Positions 48,249 through 57,504 are shown, counted from the first letter of the stretch. The stretch: 64,000 nucleotides of DNA from Actinomycetes bacterium (GCA_021846515.1 JAJZWU010000011.1:1-64000), one strand, 5' to 3'. Translations and numbers: made by a program. Notes: a model not told the origin generated them from the sequence alone.

Positions 48249-49357
48249 GGCTCCAACCTCTCACCTGACGCGGCATCAAAGAGATGCATATCGCCGGTAA
48301 TCGAAAGCTCCACCATGTCGCCGGTACGTATCTCTCTCTTATCCCGGTAAGCATCCACGGTGACAAAGCCGCCCCCGTCCAACCTGCAAATAATCCTGTA
48401 CACGCTACCAACCGATTCAACCAGGCTCACTTTGGCGCGCAGCTGACCCATTCCTACAGTATCTTCTTTTACGATACTAACATCCTGCGGCCTTACGCCC
48501 ACCAGTACACTACTGACCTCCTTCTTACGTAGCAACGTTGCCAGATCGGCGGGAAGCTGGAAGGAAGCTCCCTGAAAGCTCGCATTGACTACGTCGCCGG
48601 ACAACTCAACCTTGGCCTCAATGATGTTCATAGGAGGATTTCCCACAAATCCCGCTACAAAAGCATTTACCGGACGCTGGTATATGTCCTGCGGAGTTCC
48701 TACCTGCTGTATCCTGCCGCCCTCTATTACAGCTATCCTATTGCCCATAGTAGTAGCTTCTACCTGATCGTGAGTTACATAAATAATGGTAATACCCAAC
48801 TTGGCATGGAGCTCCACCAATTCTGCTCTCATCTCGATACGCAACTGAGCGTCGAGATTAGAAAGCGGCTCATCCATAAGAAAAGCCAACGGCCTTCGTA
48901 CGATAGCTCTTGCCAGAGCCACCCTCTGACGCTGCCCACCGGAAAGCTGCGCCGGCTTTCGGCCAAGCAGTTTTTCCAGTTGTAGACTGCCAGCCACCTC
49001 TTCGACCAGCCGGTTGCGCTCTTGCTCCGGCACATGGCGCGATCGGAGCGGAAACTCTATATTCCGGCGCACGGTCATATGGGGATATAAGGCATAGCTC
49101 TGAAATACCATAGCCACGTCACGATCTTTTGGGTCCACGTCATTGACCACCCTCCCGCCTATACGTATCACTCCCTGAGATGGATTTTCAAGACCAGCGA
49201 TCAGCCTAAGGAGCGTGGTCTTCCCGCATCCTGAGGGACCAAGCAATACCATGAACTCTCCCGGCATGACTTCAAGTGTCGCGTCCTGTATGGCGGGAAC
49301 GTTATCATACCACTTGCTCACCGCCTCCAGAGCAACTGCTGCAGATGCTGACGCCAT
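48245..49357 (-). CDS. Carbohydrate ABC transporter ATP-binding protein, UgpC/MsmK type (second system)
   Basis: The 370-residue protein has Walker A GPSGCGKTT, signature LSGGQRQRVALARAIV, Walker B LAFLMDEPLSNLD, switch VTHDQVEA and the regulatory domain (VGVRPQDVSIV). It powers the second CUT1 importer. It is distinct from the first system's ATPase (8594-9793), so each importer has its own. It sits 107 bp after the binding-protein gene. Confidence 0.93.
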   Translation of the reverse strand: MASASAAVALEAVSKWYDNVPAIQDATLEVMPGEFMVLLGPSGCGKTTLLRLIAGLENPSQGVIRIGGRVVNDVDPKDRDVAMVFQSYALYPHMTVRRNIEFPLRSRHVPEQERNRLVEEVAGSLQLEKLLGRKPAQLSGGQRQRVALARAIVRRPLAFLMDEPLSNLDAQLRIEMRAELVELHAKLGITIIYVTHDQVEATTMGNRIAVIEGGRIQQVGTPQDIYQRPVNAFVAGFVGNPPMNIIEAKVELSGDVVNASFQGASFQLPADLATLLRKKEVSSVLVGVRPQDVSIVKEDTVGMGQLRAKVSLVESVGSVYRIICRLDGGGFVTVDAYRDKREIRTGDMVELSITGDMHLFDAASGERLEP

Positions 49358-49464
49358 GATCTAACAATACCTATCCCGAATAAGCTCCACCGACCTCTCC
49401 AAGACAACTACCATATAGACTGACGCTACCCTGTAAGATCGTCCGGCAGAGGATATGCCGATCA

Positions 49465-50910
49465 CTACACCCGCGAATTGTATTGAGCAATAGCAGAGTT
49501 TGCACTACGGGCTGCTTGAGCCAGTGCTGCAGCTGGAGATGCCCCGGACGACAGAGCGGTAAGGCCTGCTTCTATCGCATTATCTACCCCCGTAGATGCC
49601 CCCGATACATATCCGGCAGTGGCAGGATTGGCAGGACTGGCCAAGATCTGGTCGTAGGCTACGCGATACTCCGGATAACTGTTCCAGGCGTTCACCAGGG
49701 TAGGCTGGGTGAGAGCAGATTTACGTACTGCAATATAGCCTGTCTGTGCCGCCCAGTATGCCTGCTGGGCAGGCTCCATAAGAAACTTTATGTACTGCCA
49801 AGCCGCATCCTGTCGTTCTGGAGTAGAGCGCAGCTTCACTATATACAGTCCCGAACCACCCACAAACACCCCTCCATTGGAAGATGCCCCATTGGGAGAA
49901 GACGGACCCGGTAAGGGTCCCACCCCAAGAGCCAGAGCCGGATTTGGTTTACTCTGCAGAAAGTATATCGCATCCCCTATGGCAGCAGATGTCTCAATGG
50001 TCATCGGCGCTATCTGAGAAAGAATAGCATAAAGATCGTCATAGGTAGTAGCTGAGGTCGTCTGTGCGATCTTATCTTTTACCATATCGTCCCACCAGGT
50101 AAACAGCGACCTTCCAAAAGAGTCATCAAAGGTAACGGCAGTTGCCCGGCCACTGCGACCGTTCTCATGATTCACAATGGTCTGCCCACCCATAGCCATC
50201 CACTCTTCAAAGGTGGAGGGGGTAAGCTTCAGGCTCATGCCATATTTTTCAGTTTTGGTACTGACAATCTTTTCAGCCCAGGTACGAAGCTCGTCGAGAG
50301 TGAGCGGCGGGCTGTTTGGATCAAGGCCGGCCTTCTCGACTGCAACCTTATTATAGAAGAGAACCTCTCCGGATATGCTAAATGGCAATGCCCATACCAC
50401 ATCGTCTACACGAAAATAGTTTACAGTGGAAGGCACGTAATCCGATAAACTGTAGCGTTCGGCATTGATGGCCGACTGCACTGGAATAGCACTGTCACTA
50501 TCGATCATAAGCTGCAGATCGGATGTCTCCATCTGAACCACGTCCGGCAGAGCTCCACCGCTCAAAGCGGCAGTATAGGCCGTCAGGAGACTCGTATAGT
50601 TATTCTGGTCCACAACAGTTGCATACACATCGTTTTGTGATGCATTGAACTGATCAGTCAGGTACCCCAACGGCTTACCGTTGGTAGCACCCATTCCCTG
50701 CCATATAGTGATTTCTACAGGCTTCGATTTGGCCCGGCTTGCTGCTCCAAGTGGAAAAGATGGCACCGTAGGTATATGCTTTGTAGGGCTGGACGAGGAG
50801 CAAGCCGCCAGGACAGCACCTGATACGCCTATCGACAACATCCCGGCAAGTAGATCTCGCCTACTGACCTCCCGGCTTACCCACCTTTCACTGCTGATAT
50901 CTTCTACCAT
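49465..50910 (-). CDS. Carbohydrate ABC transporter substrate-binding protein with Tat-type lipoprotein signal
   Basis: From ATG 50910 (SD AAGGAGGTGGCG; the open frame extends to 50943). The N-terminus has SRRDLLAGML with a twin-Arg motif, hydrophobic core and lipobox VLAAC, suggesting Tat export and lipid anchoring. The family-1 binding-protein core is seen in PVEITIWQGMGATNGKPLGY, LPDVVQMETSD and EKAGLDPNSPPLTLDELRTW. First gene of the second sugar importer. The sugar is unknown. Confidence 0.88.
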   Translation of the reverse strand: MVEDISSERWVSREVSRRDLLAGMLSIGVSGAVLAACSSSSPTKHIPTVPSFPLGAASRAKSKPVEITIWQGMGATNGKPLGYLTDQFNASQNDVYATVVDQNNYTSLLTAYTAALSGGALPDVVQMETSDLQLMIDSDSAIPVQSAINAERYSLSDYVPSTVNYFRVDDVVWALPFSISGEVLFYNKVAVEKAGLDPNSPPLTLDELRTWAEKIVSTKTEKYGMSLKLTPSTFEEWMAMGGQTIVNHENGRSGRATAVTFDDSFGRSLFTWWDDMVKDKIAQTTSATTYDDLYAILSQIAPMTIETSAAIGDAIYFLQSKPNPALALGVGPLPGPSSPNGASSNGGVFVGGSGLYIVKLRSTPERQDAAWQYIKFLMEPAQQAYWAAQTGYIAVRKSALTQPTLVNAWNSYPEYRVAYDQILASPANPATAGYVSGASTGVDNAIEAGLTALSSGASPAAALAQAARSANSAIAQYNSRV

Positions 50911-51115
50911 CGCCACCTCCTTCGGGTCGCTTCCAGGATACAACTTATACTATATCCCGTTCAGGACAGTAGCACAAGAATAAAAACCTTACCCCGCAAT
51001 CAGAAATATCGCCAGAAGCGGGAAGAGCTGGTCAAAATAATAACGCAAGACTAAAAACTCATCCCCCCGGACACTAAGGATTCAAATTGGCTATAAGATG
51101 TCTTATGGTAAAGCT

Positions 51116-51724
51116 ATGTTTCAGGTTAGAATACACGGAAGAGGTGGTCAGGGAGTCGTAACCAGCTCCGAGTTGCTCTCGGTTGCTGCATTTTTAGACG
51201 GCTATTGGGCACAAGCATTCCCAAGTTTCGGCTCTGAAAGAATGGGGGCTCCGGTTACCGCTTACTGCCGTATAGATTCTCACGAAATACGCACACATGA
51301 GCCGATTAGCATACCGGACGCTCTTATTATCCAGGATGCTACGCTCGTTCACCAAATGGATATCTTTTCCGGAGTAAGCCAAAATGCATTGGTCGTTATA
51401 AACACCCCACATTCACTGGATGACCCATCCATCGCGGCTTACATAGACGGCTTGGAAAAAGTATTCAACGTACCTGCCTCCGAAATAGCTCGCAAGCATC
51501 TGGGTAAACCTATCCCCAATCTGGTACTTCTCGGTGGGCTGGTTGCTCTGACCGGAATAATTACCTTAAAGTCGCTGCACGAGGCTATCTTAAAACGATT
51601 TACAGGTGATACCGGAGAAAATAATTACGCCGCAGCAGAAGAGCTATTTGACTACGTACAGAATACCTTCGAGTTGCCTCCTCCACTGTCTATGCCAAGA
51701 CGCGCTGAGGCAATACATGCTTGA
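51116..51724 (+). CDS. porG: Pyruvate:ferredoxin oxidoreductase gamma subunit
   Basis: Begins MFQVRIHGRGGQGVVTSSEL, the family start; an ATG at 51098 would add six residues. Segments AFPSFGSERMGAPVTAYCRI and DATLVHQMDIF match PorG. The gamma subunit contributes to CoA binding and complex assembly. No SD is visible and TATAAG lies just before 51098, so a very short leader is possible. porA starts inside its last codons (8-bp overlap), giving the order G-A-B. Confidence 0.92.
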   Translation: MFQVRIHGRGGQGVVTSSELLSVAAFLDGYWAQAFPSFGSERMGAPVTAYCRIDSHEIRTHEPISIPDALIIQDATLVHQMDIFSGVSQNALVVINTPHSLDDPSIAAYIDGLEKVFNVPASEIARKHLGKPIPNLVLLGGLVALTGIITLKSLHEAILKRFTGDTGENNYAAAEELFDYVQNTFELPPPLSMPRRAEAIHA

Positions 51725-52979
51725 GCAACTCGAAGGATCAAAGGCGGTGGCCAGGGCGGTGGCTATGTGCAGGCCGGAGGTAATCTGCGCCTATCCAATA
51801 TCACCCCAGACCCATATAGTTGAAGCGCTTGGAGCCATGGTCAAAGATACTACTCTGGAGCATTGCGAATTCATAAATGTAGAGTCCGAGTTCGGTGCCA
51901 TGTCCGTACTTATAGGAGCATCGGCAACCGGAGCGCGCAGCTATACCGCCACCTCCAGCCAGGGGCTACTATTCATGACAGAAGCTGTATACAACGCAGC
52001 AGGGCTGGGACTGCCTATGGTAATGACACTTGCCAATAGGGCAATTGGGGCGCCGATCAACATTTGGAATGATTATAGCGATGCTATGGCTGTTCGTGAC
52101 AGTGGCTGGATACAGCTGTTTGCAGAGTCGAACCAGGCAGCAGTTGATCTCCATATACAAGCGTTTCACCTGTCGGAAGAGATATCGCTTCCTGTCATGG
52201 TATGCATGGACGGATATGTACTCACCCATGCCATAGAACCGCTCGACGTACCGGATCAGGAATTGGTAGACAAATATCTTCCTCCATTTATTCCCCGCCA
52301 GCTTTTGGATCCTGAAGATCCGGTTTCCATAGGAGCAATGGTCGGTCCGGATGCTTTTACAGAGGTTAGATATCTTGCTCATGCAAAGCAACTAAAAGCG
52401 CTGCAAAAAATACCGGAAATATCCACAGAGTTTGAGAGGCTTTCAGGACGAAAGAGTGGTGGGTTGGTTCGCACTTATAGAGCGGAAGAGGCTGATACGA
52501 TAGTCATTGGGATGGGCTCAGTAGTGGGAGCAATTGAAGATGCAGTAGACGATCTACGTGATAGCGGCATATCGATTGGAGCGATCAGCATAACAACATT
52601 CCGCCCCTTCCCACTGGATGCCCTACGAGAAGCGGTCGGTAATCCCAAACGTGTTGTTATAGTAGATAGGGCATTTTCCGTCGGTATGGGAAGTATACTG
52701 GCAACCGACGTTGCTCTCGCTCTCGCCCATAATGACATACGCCTATACACAGTAGTTGCCGGCCTGGGCGGACGAGCTGTTACCGGCATTTCCCTGAAAC
52801 AATGCCTGAGTAAGGCGGTGAAAGACGATCTGGAAAAACTAACCTTCCTAGACTTGGATGTCGATGTGGTCGAGCGTGAACTGACAAGGATGGAACAGAG
52901 CAAAAGATCGGGACCTTCTGCGGAAAATATACTAAGAGACCTGGGTACCACAACACCTGAAACGGAGGGCCAACTATGA
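51717..52979 (+). CDS. porA: Pyruvate:ferredoxin oxidoreductase alpha subunit
   Basis: 420 residues from ATG 51717; the frame extends back to 51606 only inside porG. PorA hallmarks: CAYPISPQTHIVEALG, VESEFGAMSVLIGASATGAR, YTATSSQGLLFM and APINIWNDYSDAMAVRDSGW. The close match to archaeal PorA around the INIWND motif favours pyruvate over other 2-oxoacids. The subunit binds TPP together with PorB. porB overlaps its stop by 4 bp. Confidence 0.93.
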   Translation: MLEQLEGSKAVARAVAMCRPEVICAYPISPQTHIVEALGAMVKDTTLEHCEFINVESEFGAMSVLIGASATGARSYTATSSQGLLFMTEAVYNAAGLGLPMVMTLANRAIGAPINIWNDYSDAMAVRDSGWIQLFAESNQAAVDLHIQAFHLSEEISLPVMVCMDGYVLTHAIEPLDVPDQELVDKYLPPFIPRQLLDPEDPVSIGAMVGPDAFTEVRYLAHAKQLKALQKIPEISTEFERLSGRKSGGLVRTYRAEEADTIVIGMGSVVGAIEDAVDDLRDSGISIGAISITTFRPFPLDALREAVGNPKRVVIVDRAFSVGMGSILATDVALALAHNDIRLYTVVAGLGGRAVTGISLKQCLSKAVKDDLEKLTFLDLDVDVVERELTRMEQSKRSGPSAENILRDLGTTTPETEGQL

Positions 52980-54127
52980 CAAAGGGACAGGCGCCCACCC
53001 CGTACTCCGGTTCCAGAGAGGACATCGTCACCGGACAGGAATCCAAGCAAGAGCCACAACAGACACCAAGCACCCCAAGACAAGTAAAGTTTTACCAGAC
53101 AGGAAGCTTCGCGGTAGGAGGTAGACTGCTTGATGCCCCCGAACGCACTGTCCAATCAGGAATCAAACGCACAAACTCTCTCACATTGGGTCATAGGGCA
53201 TGTCAGGGATGTGGGGAGGCCCTCGGTGCACGTTACGCTCTGGATGCAGCCATGAGGGCAACAGAAAACAAGATAGTTGCCGCCAATGCAACAGGTTGTC
53301 TGGAGGTATTCACCACACCGTATCCCGAGACATCCTGGCAGATCCCATGGATCCATTCCGTATTCGGCAACGCTGCAGCAGTGGGAAGTGGAATAGCTGC
53401 CGCGCTACGGGCAAAAGGAAGAGATGATATACGCGTTGTAGCACAAGCCGGTGACGGTGGAACCGTAGACATAGGCATAGGATGCCTATCCGGCATGTTC
53501 GAGCGCAATGACGATGTGCTCTTTATCTGCTACGACAATGAAGCATACATGAATACCGGCGTACAGCGTTCGGGGTCCACTCCTCCGGCGGCCAGAACGG
53601 CCACTACCGAAGCGATCGGACGCCAACCGGGCAACCAATGGGGACAGGGAAAGAAAATGCCTCTTATAGCGATGGCTCACGAAATACCCTATGTGGCCAC
53701 AGCCACCGTGGCGGAGTTGCACGATTTGGAATATAAGATAGAAAAAGCCATGTCATTCAGGGGTGCTCGGTATGTTCACATACTGGTACCCTGCCCGCTG
53801 GGATGGGGTAGCGAGCCGGCCAACACTATAAAAATTGCAAGGCTGGCAAAAGAGACAGGCATATTCCCGGTATTCGAAGCTGAGTACGGTGAGGTAACAG
53901 GGGTATCGAAGATCAGATCTAAGGTGCCGGTAGAAGAATACCTTTTGCTACAAAAGAGATACGCCCACCTGTTCAGGCCATCCAGACAAGATGAGGTAAT
54001 CAATAAGATACAAGAAGAAGCTGACAGAAACGTAAGGCGCTTCGGCCTGCTCGGTGAGGACGGGATGGTGCAACCCTCTGACACGGATAAGGGGATATCT
54101 GCCCACTTGGGAGGAAAAGTTGGATAG
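52976..54127 (+). CDS. porB: Pyruvate:ferredoxin oxidoreductase beta subunit
   Basis: 383 residues with Cys ligands ACQGCGEALGARYAL and ATGCLEVFTTPYP, the TPP/Mg motif AGDGGTVDIGIGCLSGMFER, and YDNEAYMNTGVQRSGSTP, as in PorB. About 65 N-terminal residues (rich in Gln, Pro, Thr) precede the conserved part, more than usual. The tail after the core (about 50 residues) is also longer. It carries a 4Fe-4S cluster near TPP. The next gene starts 8 bp before its stop. Confidence 0.93.
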   Translation: MTKGQAPTPYSGSREDIVTGQESKQEPQQTPSTPRQVKFYQTGSFAVGGRLLDAPERTVQSGIKRTNSLTLGHRACQGCGEALGARYALDAAMRATENKIVAANATGCLEVFTTPYPETSWQIPWIHSVFGNAAAVGSGIAAALRAKGRDDIRVVAQAGDGGTVDIGIGCLSGMFERNDDVLFICYDNEAYMNTGVQRSGSTPPAARTATTEAIGRQPGNQWGQGKKMPLIAMAHEIPYVATATVAELHDLEYKIEKAMSFRGARYVHILVPCPLGWGSEPANTIKIARLAKETGIFPVFEAEYGEVTGVSKIRSKVPVEEYLLLQKRYAHLFRPSRQDEVINKIQEEADRNVRRFGLLGEDGMVQPSDTDKGISAHLGGKVG

Positions 54128-55904
54128 GCCATTTGCCATTACTCTTCAACCTGGATCGAGTCGTGCCAACAAGACCGGCAGCTGGAGGACTGAACGGCCA
54201 GTCTATGTCGACCTGCTTCCACCATGTAACGACGCGTGTCCCGCTGGAGAAAACATACAGGGATGGCTATACCATGCCGAAGAGATGGGATACGAGGAGG
54301 CGTGGAGAACAATAATGCTGGACAATCCATTCCCTGCAATAATGGGAAGGGTTTGTTACCACAACTGTGAAACCGCATGTAACAGAGGAAAGGTGTACCG
54401 TCCCGTAAGTAATGCGATGCTATTCGGTGAATCAGGGGCGTCATTCGGCAAGGCGGAGTACGCAGGCGTACCAGGGAGTACGTTAAGGACGACAACGCAG
54501 CAGGGGGCGTCATCTGGTCAGCGAGAGCGCGCTGATTATTTGCGGGACGGTACACTTGATGAGGCCGTAGGTATCAATGCCGTAGAACGCTTCCTCGGCG
54601 ACATTGCGCTGAAATCAGATTGGCAAATCCCTGCAGGCAAGCCGGCAACCGGAAAGAGGGTGCTTGTAGTAGGAGGCGGTCCGGCAGGACTCTCAACCGC
54701 TTACCATCTTTGGCTTTTAGGCAATGATGTATCCGTCTATGAGGCATCTGCTCAGCTTGGAGGGATGATGCGTTTTGGGATACCGGCTTACAGGCTGCCT
54801 CGCGATGTTTTGGATAAAGAAATAGACCGCATAATAGGCCTTGGTATCAACATTGAACTCAACCACAAAGTGACCGACCTGCTCGCGGAGATGGAAGAGG
54901 GAAACTACGATGCGATATTCCTGGCAACCGGTGCGGAGATCGCCAGGAATGCATATATACCGGCAGGTGATTCTTCCCACATCATAGATGCCCTCTCGCT
55001 TCTGCGCTCAGCCCAAGACATGGAACGGCCGCAACTTGGAAGAACCGTAGTAGTCTACGGAGGTGGGAATACGGCTATGGACGCAGCGCGAACTGCAAAA
55101 CGTCTTGGAGCATCTGAAGCTATCGTAGTGTATCGCCGCACAAGGGATAAAATGCCTGCCCATGACCTTGAGGTAGAAGAGGCCATTGAGGAGGGAGTAA
55201 AGATGAGGTGGCTGTCCACCATCAACAGGGTAGCCGGAGAAAAGCTCTTACTGGAAAAAATGGAGTTGGATAATACCGGCTTCCCCCAGCCGACTGGGGA
55301 GTATGATGAGCTTGCCGCCGACAGTGTCGTCCTTGCTCTTGGGGAAGAAGCTGACCTCTCACTTCTGGGGCATATCCCAGACATAGTCATCGAAAACGGA
55401 ATAGTGCAAGTAGACTCCACTATGATGACCAGCCATCCGGGCATATTTGCCGGAGGCGACATAGCTCAGAAGGATAGAACAGTTACAGATGCCATAGGAA
55501 ACGGTAAAAAGGCAGCACGGAATATAGACAATTGGCTGAGGGGAATAGCTTCGCCAGACAGTGTCAGGCATCCTCTGGCTGAGTGGTCTCGCCTAAATAC
55601 ATGGTACTATTCTGATGCGCCTGCAACTATGCGCCCCAAACTTGACGCGGTCCGCAGACAATCCACCTTTGATGAAGTGGTCATAGGATTGGATGAAAGC
55701 GAAGCTCTATTTGAAGCACGCCGGTGTATGTCATGTGGCAACTGTTTCGAGTGCGACAACTGCTACGGAGTCTGTCCGGACAATTCAGTAATCAAACTTG
55801 GTACGGGCATGCGATACGAGTTTGACTACGACTACTGCAAGGGATGCGGTATATGCGCGACAGAATGTCCATGCGGTGCAATCGACATGGTTCCTGAAGA
55901 TTAA
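54120..55904 (+). CDS. GltD-like NAD(P)H oxidoreductase fused to a PorD-type ferredoxin domain, with an inserted 54-codon element
   Basis: The start is TTG 54120 with SD GGGAGGAAAAG. Order: N-terminal 4Fe-4S domain (PPCNDACPAGENIQGWL, CYHNCETACNR), FAD domain (VLVVGGGPAGLSTAYHLW), NAD(P) domain (VVVYGGGNTAMDAARTAKRL), and a C-terminal 8-Cys ferredoxin (CMSCGNCFECDNCYGVCP; YCKGCGICATECPCGAIDM) equivalent to the PorD subunit. It probably shuttles electrons between ferredoxin/PFOR and NAD(P)H. Between CETACNRGK and LDEAVGINAVERFLGD, contiguous in relatives, lies a 54-residue insert encoded by element copy B; the frame is kept. Whether the insert is translated or removed is unknown. Confidence 0.9.
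   Translation: MDRPFAITLQPGSSRANKTGSWRTERPVYVDLLPPCNDACPAGENIQGWLYHAEEMGYEEAWRTIMLDNPFPAIMGRVCYHNCETACNRGKVYRPVSNAMLFGESGASFGKAEYAGVPGSTLRTTTQQGASSGQRERADYLRDGTLDEAVGINAVERFLGDIALKSDWQIPAGKPATGKRVLVVGGGPAGLSTAYHLWLLGNDVSVYEASAQLGGMMRFGIPAYRLPRDVLDKEIDRIIGLGINIELNHKVTDLLAEMEEGNYDAIFLATGAEIARNAYIPAGDSSHIIDALSLLRSAQDMERPQLGRTVVVYGGGNTAMDAARTAKRLGASEAIVVYRRTRDKMPAHDLEVEEAIEEGVKMRWLSTINRVAGEKLLLEKMELDNTGFPQPTGEYDELAADSVVLALGEEADLSLLGHIPDIVIENGIVQVDSTMMTSHPGIFAGGDIAQKDRTVTDAIGNGKKAARNIDNWLRGIASPDSVRHPLAEWSRLNTWYYSDAPATMRPKLDAVRRQSTFDEVVIGLDESEALFEARRCMSCGNCFECDNCYGVCPDNSVIKLGTGMRYEFDYDYCKGCGICATECPCGAIDMVPED
54393..54555 (+). mobile_element. Structured palindromic element, copy B, in frame inside the gltD-porD fusion
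   Basis: Termini GTGTACCGTCCCG (54393-54405) and CGGGACGGTACAC (54543-54555) are perfect inverted repeats; in RNA the stem extends to 21 pairs with two G-U wobbles. Excision of 162 nt (54393-54554) joins AAG to CTT and restores the expected NRGKLDEAVGI. Inner hairpin: GGCGTAC-CAGGGA-GTACGTT. Homologous end to end with copy A (minus strand, 22905-23068). The frame through it is open and encodes ESGASFGKAEYAGVPGS and a Thr/Gln/Arg-rich remainder. Confidence 0.88.
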
Positions 55905-56231
55905 TACGTCGTAATATTTCTTACTGATATCAACTACGGCCACCCAATCCATACCGGTATGATTCCTGGCAATCGATACGTACGCAATAGTAAGAAAATT
56001 GCTGGTGTAACTACGGCATAATGTCACCTGTGAAAGTAGGTGTTTTCCCCGTTGCAACCGGCAAAAAATAGATACATAATAAAGTCATGGGTAGCGTGTC
56101 CTGGATGGTAGCGTTCCAGCCGATGGTGCAAGACATGGTTGGCCGTATCGCCTGGAGCACCTCTACCATGTTAGCTAGATGAACCATGTAATCCTGGTTG
56201 GCCACGGGCACGCCAGAAAGGAGATTGACAG
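55905..56231. other. Intergenic region with a spaced inverted repeat
   Basis: No gene is supported in these 327 bp after the por operon. TTTCTTACT (55917-55925) and AGTAAGAAA (55989-55997) form a perfect 9-bp inverted repeat 63 bp apart, perhaps part of a terminator or regulatory fold for the por transcript. The rest shows no clear pattern. Confidence 0.4.
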
Positions 56232-57119
56232 ATGGAAGAGGCAGGCAACTACGCAAGTAGTGATAGCAGCAGATCAAGGCTATCGGTCGTAGGTCACCTT
56301 CAAGAAATGACCAATAATGTAGCAATGAGCGGTGGGGGTAAACACGGGGTCAAGGCAGGTGGCGAAGCAGGCAGCAAGATAACATACCCGTTCGAGGCAG
56401 GGAGACCACTTGCAGTTATCCTCATGGGCTATCCGGGATCAGGCAAACACGTCCATGCAGAAAGCATTGCTCATAGGTTGGGACTACCTCATATTTCTAT
56501 GGGTCATCTACTAAAAAGAGCCTCGGCAATGGATTCGCATATCGCTGATATTGCTGCACGTCACAGACACGTAGGCGCGCTGCTACCGGATGAACTGGTC
56601 GTCGACATACTGGCTGAAGCACTGCCAGAAGACCACAATCCCAATGGATTCGTCCTGCAGGGCTTCCCCAGGACACTCCGCCAGGCCGAAGCGCTAAGCG
56701 AGCTGAGCGGAGCATACGATATCGGTCTTATATTAAACTTAGTCGTCCCACGATCAATTCTTGTACATCGGTTGCTTGCACGCAGAAGCTGCCAAGAGTG
56801 CGGAATGTCTTACGGTACCGTCGGCGAAACAATAATACCGGAACGCTGCAACTACTGTGGCGGCAAGATAGGCCCTATAGATGGCTACACCGCCAAATCA
56901 CTGCATGACAGATTGGTTCATTACGATCATCTGTTCAAGCCGGTCATTGCCAGACTCGCCTCCATTCATCCATTCGTATCCGTAGATGGGGTCGGCCTGC
57001 CTGAATCTGTATCAGCACGCCTTACTAAAGCCATAGCGGCACATCTTGGACATCCATCTGTGCCGGAAAGTAGCGCTATCGTTAACAGTAACCTATCTCT
57101 GGGGCAGACAGGGGCATGA
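56232..57119 (+). CDS. Adenylate-kinase-like protein with atypical P-loop
   Basis: A 295-residue protein with SD AAAGGAG before ATG 56232. About 55 polar residues precede the kinase domain. AVILMGYPGSGKHVHAESIA aligns with the Adk loop GAPGAGKGTQA but has His-Val after the Lys. GFVLQGFPRTLRQAEAL is the Adk signature (DGFPRT) with Gln for Asp. The lid has four Cys (CQECGMSY; CNYCGGK), a zinc lid as in Gram-positive Adk. The Gln and His substitutions at conserved catalytic positions make normal AMP kinase activity uncertain; it may be a paralogue with a different role. Confidence 0.82.
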   Translation: MEEAGNYASSDSSRSRLSVVGHLQEMTNNVAMSGGGKHGVKAGGEAGSKITYPFEAGRPLAVILMGYPGSGKHVHAESIAHRLGLPHISMGHLLKRASAMDSHIADIAARHRHVGALLPDELVVDILAEALPEDHNPNGFVLQGFPRTLRQAEALSELSGAYDIGLILNLVVPRSILVHRLLARRSCQECGMSYGTVGETIIPERCNYCGGKIGPIDGYTAKSLHDRLVHYDHLFKPVIARLASIHPFVSVDGVGLPESVSARLTKAIAAHLGHPSVPESSAIVNSNLSLGQTGA

Positions 57120-57120
57120 T

Positions 57121-57327
57121 ATGAGACAACCGTTTAGTTGCCCGGCATGCGGTGGAGACGACTTCGAGATTGTTCGCAGCAACGACGATCGGATTAACTT
57201 CCTCTGTACCAACTGCGGAGCATGCTGGCATCAATGGGCGGGGTACCTAATCCGAGTCAGTGAACTTAACGGCTGCAGCGGATGCACCCACACTCATCCC
57301 TGTATCGCTCCGGTAAAAACAGCCTAA
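57121..57327 (+). CDS. Small zinc-ribbon protein
   Basis: 68 residues from ATG 57121, two bases after the adenylate-kinase-like stop. Cys pairs CPACGG and CTNCGACW form a zinc ribbon, followed by CSGCTHTHPC. The frame extends upstream only within the preceding gene. Probably co-transcribed with it. Function unknown; such ribbons often bind nucleic acid or act in assembly. Confidence 0.65.
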   Translation: MRQPFSCPACGGDDFEIVRSNDDRINFLCTNCGACWHQWAGYLIRVSELNGCSGCTHTHPCIAPVKTA

Positions 57328-57459
57328 TAATCTGCAATTAAATCCGTCCGACCGTTGCACCCAAGCCAACAGCCAGGTAAATTGCGATCCAGTAGGGCCA
57401 AATTTGCCACTATTTCAGCAGCAGCTACAAACCCCTTATTATGCCCCATAGATAGCACA

Positions 57460-57504
57460 AGGCACCCAAGAGCAAGGGGTGCAAGTTGCTCTACAAGGGT
57501 GCCT
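57460..57504. terminator. Strong hairpin between convergent genes, possible bidirectional terminator
   Basis: Outer stem AGGCACCC (57460-57467) with GGGTGCCT (57497-57504), inner stem AAGAGCAA with TTGCTCT (57486-57492) and a 3-nt bulge, loop GGGGTGCAAG. A second AT palindrome, TATATTATA-cct-TATAATATA (57514-57534), follows. It lies between the zinc-ribbon gene (plus) and the secreted-protein gene (minus). There is no U-run right after the stem, so termination is plausible, not certain. Confidence 0.55.
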
